Shown one piece after another: positions 5,823 to 6,708 of a stretch of DNA of 6,708 bases. The notes under the pieces were generated by a model. That model saw only the letters and a program-made list of their open reading frames with translations, was not told the origin of the DNA and searched no databases. The stretch covers positions 1 through 6,708 of the forward strand of contig JAGIXO010000093.1 in NCBI GenBank assembly GCA_026122915.1, given 5' to 3'. Made by a program: the position numbers and the translations under genes. Source of the stretch: Candidatus Electronema nielsenii (GTDB lineage: Bacteria > Desulfobacterota > Desulfobulbia > Desulfobulbales > Desulfobulbaceae). The first letter of the stretch is position 1; the number at the start of each line of letters is the position of its first letter.

Positions 5823-5945
5823 TTACCACCACTCACCCCCAGTTTCAAGCAGTTTCCACCCCGTTGCGGGACACTTGCATTCCTGCCACTCCTGCGCCTT
5901 CTTGGTGCAACGCCCATGCTTCAAGGCCCCGCTGCCGCCCGCCAT
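5823..5945 (-). CDS. Candidate 40-residue small protein
   Basis: An ATG-to-TAA frame encodes 40 residues starting MAGGSGALKHG and ending in a WKLLETGGEWW-type tail, with two cysteines as CKC and one earlier. Third codon positions are strongly G/C, as in a real coding segment of a GC-rich genome, and the tryptophan-rich end is unusual for random sequence. An in-frame stop lies just upstream, and no Shine-Dalgarno is visible. It could equally be the tail of a decayed gene. I do not recognise it. Confidence 0.25.
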   Translation of the reverse strand: MAGGSGALKHGRCTKKAQEWQECKCPATGWKLLETGGEWW

Positions 5946-6048
5946 TTGAAAACGTCATGCGGGCCTCTGAGCAGCGGCTAAAATGTCTGCCAATGTTAAG
6001 TTTCTGCTCTGCGGCTTCAACCCTGAAAAACGCCTCCAAGATATTGCG

Positions 6049-6090
6049 CTTGCGAAAGCCGCAACCCTGCGGCCTTGCCTGCGGCTTTCG
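6049..6090. repeat. Three-arm palindromic repeat, copy A
   Basis: Perfect inverted arms CGAAAGCCGCA (6053-6063) and TGCGGCTTTCG (6080-6090) enclose 16 bp. The enclosed segment contains a further copy of the right arm, TGCGGC (6068-6073). The left arm can therefore pair with either of two right arms, giving two alternative hairpins. It is preceded by cttg, as in copy C. Confidence 0.75.
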
Positions 6091-6200
6091 TCCCGGCAAG
6101 GAATCTGTGCGCTTCCACGCTCCCGGCAAAACGACAATCTGGAGGTGATTTACGCAGCCCGCTGGTACGAACTACGAGGCATCTGTTACGCCTCGCAGTT

Positions 6201-6218
6201 CACCTCGCACTAAATTTT
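6201..6218. repeat. 18-bp direct repeat cacctcgcacYaaatttt, copy 1
   Basis: This matches 6314-6331 with one difference (t for c at the eleventh base). It follows a 6-bp inverted repeat, cgaggc (6175-6180) and gcctcg (6190-6195). The cacctcgcac part is built from degenerate 7-bp units of the form ctcgcac. Confidence 0.6.
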
Positions 6219-6313
6219 CATTTACAATTTTTACAAACCTTCCAATGAATTGACAGCTTCCGCGCTTGGCATCCGCTATTAAGAGTTCAGCATCTTTTGA
6301 CGGTCGTACTTCG

Positions 6314-6331
6314 CACCTCGCACCAAATTTT
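6314..6331. repeat. 18-bp direct repeat cacctcgcacYaaatttt, copy 2
   Basis: This is the second copy of the 6201-6218 motif, 113 bp away in the same orientation. It is preceded by further degenerate heptamers (tcgtact, tcgcacc). It lies between palindromic repeat copies A and B. Confidence 0.6.
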
Positions 6332-6598
6332 TCAGCGTGACTGACCGGCTCGGCTTTGCGTTTCCGAAACCCGCAGGGCTGCCGGTTTGCCTGCCGGTTT
6401 GCCCTCGCCTTCCGGGTCGTCAATCAGCTTGGCCTGCGCTTTGAGCCGCACAGAGCTGGCGAGGGAACGGGCAGACTTAAACTCATCCGCCGCAAATGCC
6501 CTCAGAATCAATTTTCGGAGCGGAACGTCCTGCTCTGCTGCCGCTGCTCTGATCGTTGCGCCTTGGGCCTGCTGACACCCTTCCTGAACGTGCTGCAT
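6332..6598 (-). CDS. Candidate 88-residue protein with a ribbon-helix-helix-like segment
   Basis: This ATG frame has GC-rich third positions. Residues around ATIRAAAAEQDVPLRKLIL (14-32) loosely resemble the helix-turn-helix half of ribbon-helix-helix DNA-binding antitoxins (a pattern like xRxxAAExxVxLxxLIL), but the preceding beta strand is not evident. The last third, GKPAGKPAALRVSE onwards, is translated from palindromic repeat copy B, so a repeat seems to have landed in or near the gene. The start codon sits in a 14-bp palindrome and no clear ribosome binding site is seen. It may be a decayed antitoxin gene or a chance frame. Confidence 0.25.
   Translation of the reverse strand: MQHVQEGCQQAQGATIRAAAAEQDVPLRKLILRAFAADEFKSARSLASSVRLKAQAKLIDDPEGEGKPAGKPAALRVSETQSRAGQSR
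6361..6403. repeat. Three-arm palindromic repeat, copy B
   Basis: This has the same layout as copy A: ccgaa, left arm AAACCCGCA (6367-6375), a 16-bp middle, and right arm TGCCGGTTT (6392-6400) with one arm mismatch. The right arm is part of a perfect 12-bp tandem, TGCCGGTTTGCC, at 6380-6391 and 6392-6403, giving two alternative partners for the left arm. It starts 312 bp after copy A. Confidence 0.7.
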
Positions 6599-6606
6599 AT
6601 ATGCAG
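6593..6606. repeat. 14-bp perfect palindrome
   Basis: ctgcatatatgcag is its own reverse complement, 7 bp per half with no spacer. It overlaps the start codon of the 88-residue candidate ORF. A perfect palindrome of this size suits a dimeric regulator, so it could be an operator, but no promoter boxes are clear beside it. Confidence 0.5.
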
Positions 6607-6667
6607 TATGAAGCCTTTTTTATGGCGGGTAATATCTCGTTGCAAGCCCGGCCTCTGCTGATCTTGG

Positions 6668-6704
6668 CTTGCGAAGGTTGCAGCCCTGTAACCTTGCTGC
6701 AACC
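6668..6704. repeat. Three-arm palindromic repeat, copy C
   Basis: This starts with the same cttgcgaa as copy A, then left arm GGTTGCAG (6676-6683), a 13-bp middle and perfect right arm CTGCAACC (6697-6704). A second right-arm version, CTGTAACC, lies at 6686-6693 and also matches the left arm with one G-U pair. The arms differ from copy A at several positions, yet pairing is kept. It starts 307 bp after copy B. Confidence 0.75.
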
Positions 6705-6708
6705 ATCT

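Larger units (their letters stand above)
5797..6708. other. GC-rich repeat region without a confident gene
   Basis: No open frame in this roughly 900-bp stretch looks like a known gene. It contains three structured repeats about 310 bp apart, a repeated 18-bp motif, a 14-bp palindrome and two weak minus-strand ORF candidates (listed separately). Overlapping frames on both strands are open mainly because of the high GC content and the palindromic repeats. It may be a graveyard of gene fragments or an intergenic repeat cluster. Confidence 0.5.

Noticed and set aside
5845..6129. 94-codon minus-strand frame with a GCGFRKRN segment
   Set aside because: The only memorable part (QGCGFRKRN) is translation of palindromic repeat A; the frame overlaps other equally open frames and has no family match or ribosome binding site.
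6172..6423. 83-codon minus-strand frame
   Set aside because: It reads through repeat copy B and the 18-bp repeated motif, and much of it overlaps the equally weak 88-codon frame; nothing favours it as a gene.
6049..6704. CRISPR array
   Set aside because: The repeats diverge in their arms, are about 310 bp apart and lack uniform short spacers; no cas gene is nearby.

Overview
The window looks like an accessory, element-rich stretch of a Gram-negative chromosome. A Pseudomonadota or Desulfobacterota host is my best guess, from the style of the UvrD-like helicase, the secreted Cys-motif protein and the bacterial tRNA-Asp sequence; nothing here fixes the taxon. All five substantial genes read on the minus strand. 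Base composition is patchy: about 4855-5785 is very AT-rich and 5800-6700 is GC-rich, as expected from several separate acquisitions.

Layout on the plus-strand scale. 12-1424: a UvrD/Rep superfamily 1 helicase that is cut off before motifs V and VI, right where the sequence becomes AT-rich at the window edge. 1548-1597: the 3' half of a tRNA-Asp(GUC) gene with no 5' half, followed by a perfect rho-independent terminator. This is the usual scar of an element integrated into a tRNA gene. 1854-2855: an Abi_2/AbiF-family HEPN protein carrying the RNxxxH motif. A strong promoter and a short structured RNA (about 2872-2922) sit directly upstream on the same strand. 2987-3643: a zinc-ribbon protein of a widespread uncharacterised family, with its own promoter and ribosome binding site. 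3860-4717: an exported protein with two copies of a two-cysteine module, bracketed by a 15-bp direct repeat. One repeat copy truncates a nucleotidyltransferase (MNT-type) gene after about 26 codons. 4852-5796: an AT-rich protein of unknown function with a C-terminal membrane segment; its stop codon overlaps the start codon of the truncated nucleotidyltransferase. 5797-6708: no confident gene. This part holds two small candidate ORFs and three copies, about 310 bp apart, of a palindromic repeat whose three arms change together.

The most interesting candidate system is the AbiF-type HEPN protein with its adjacent structured RNA. From memory, this matches the RNA motif reported upstream of abiF genes and the RNA-controlled HEPN toxin systems proposed as relatives of Cas13 ancestors. 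With the tRNA attachment scar, the truncated nucleotidyltransferase, the repeats and the composition changes, the window reads as part of a defence/mobile island that has been repeatedly rearranged.
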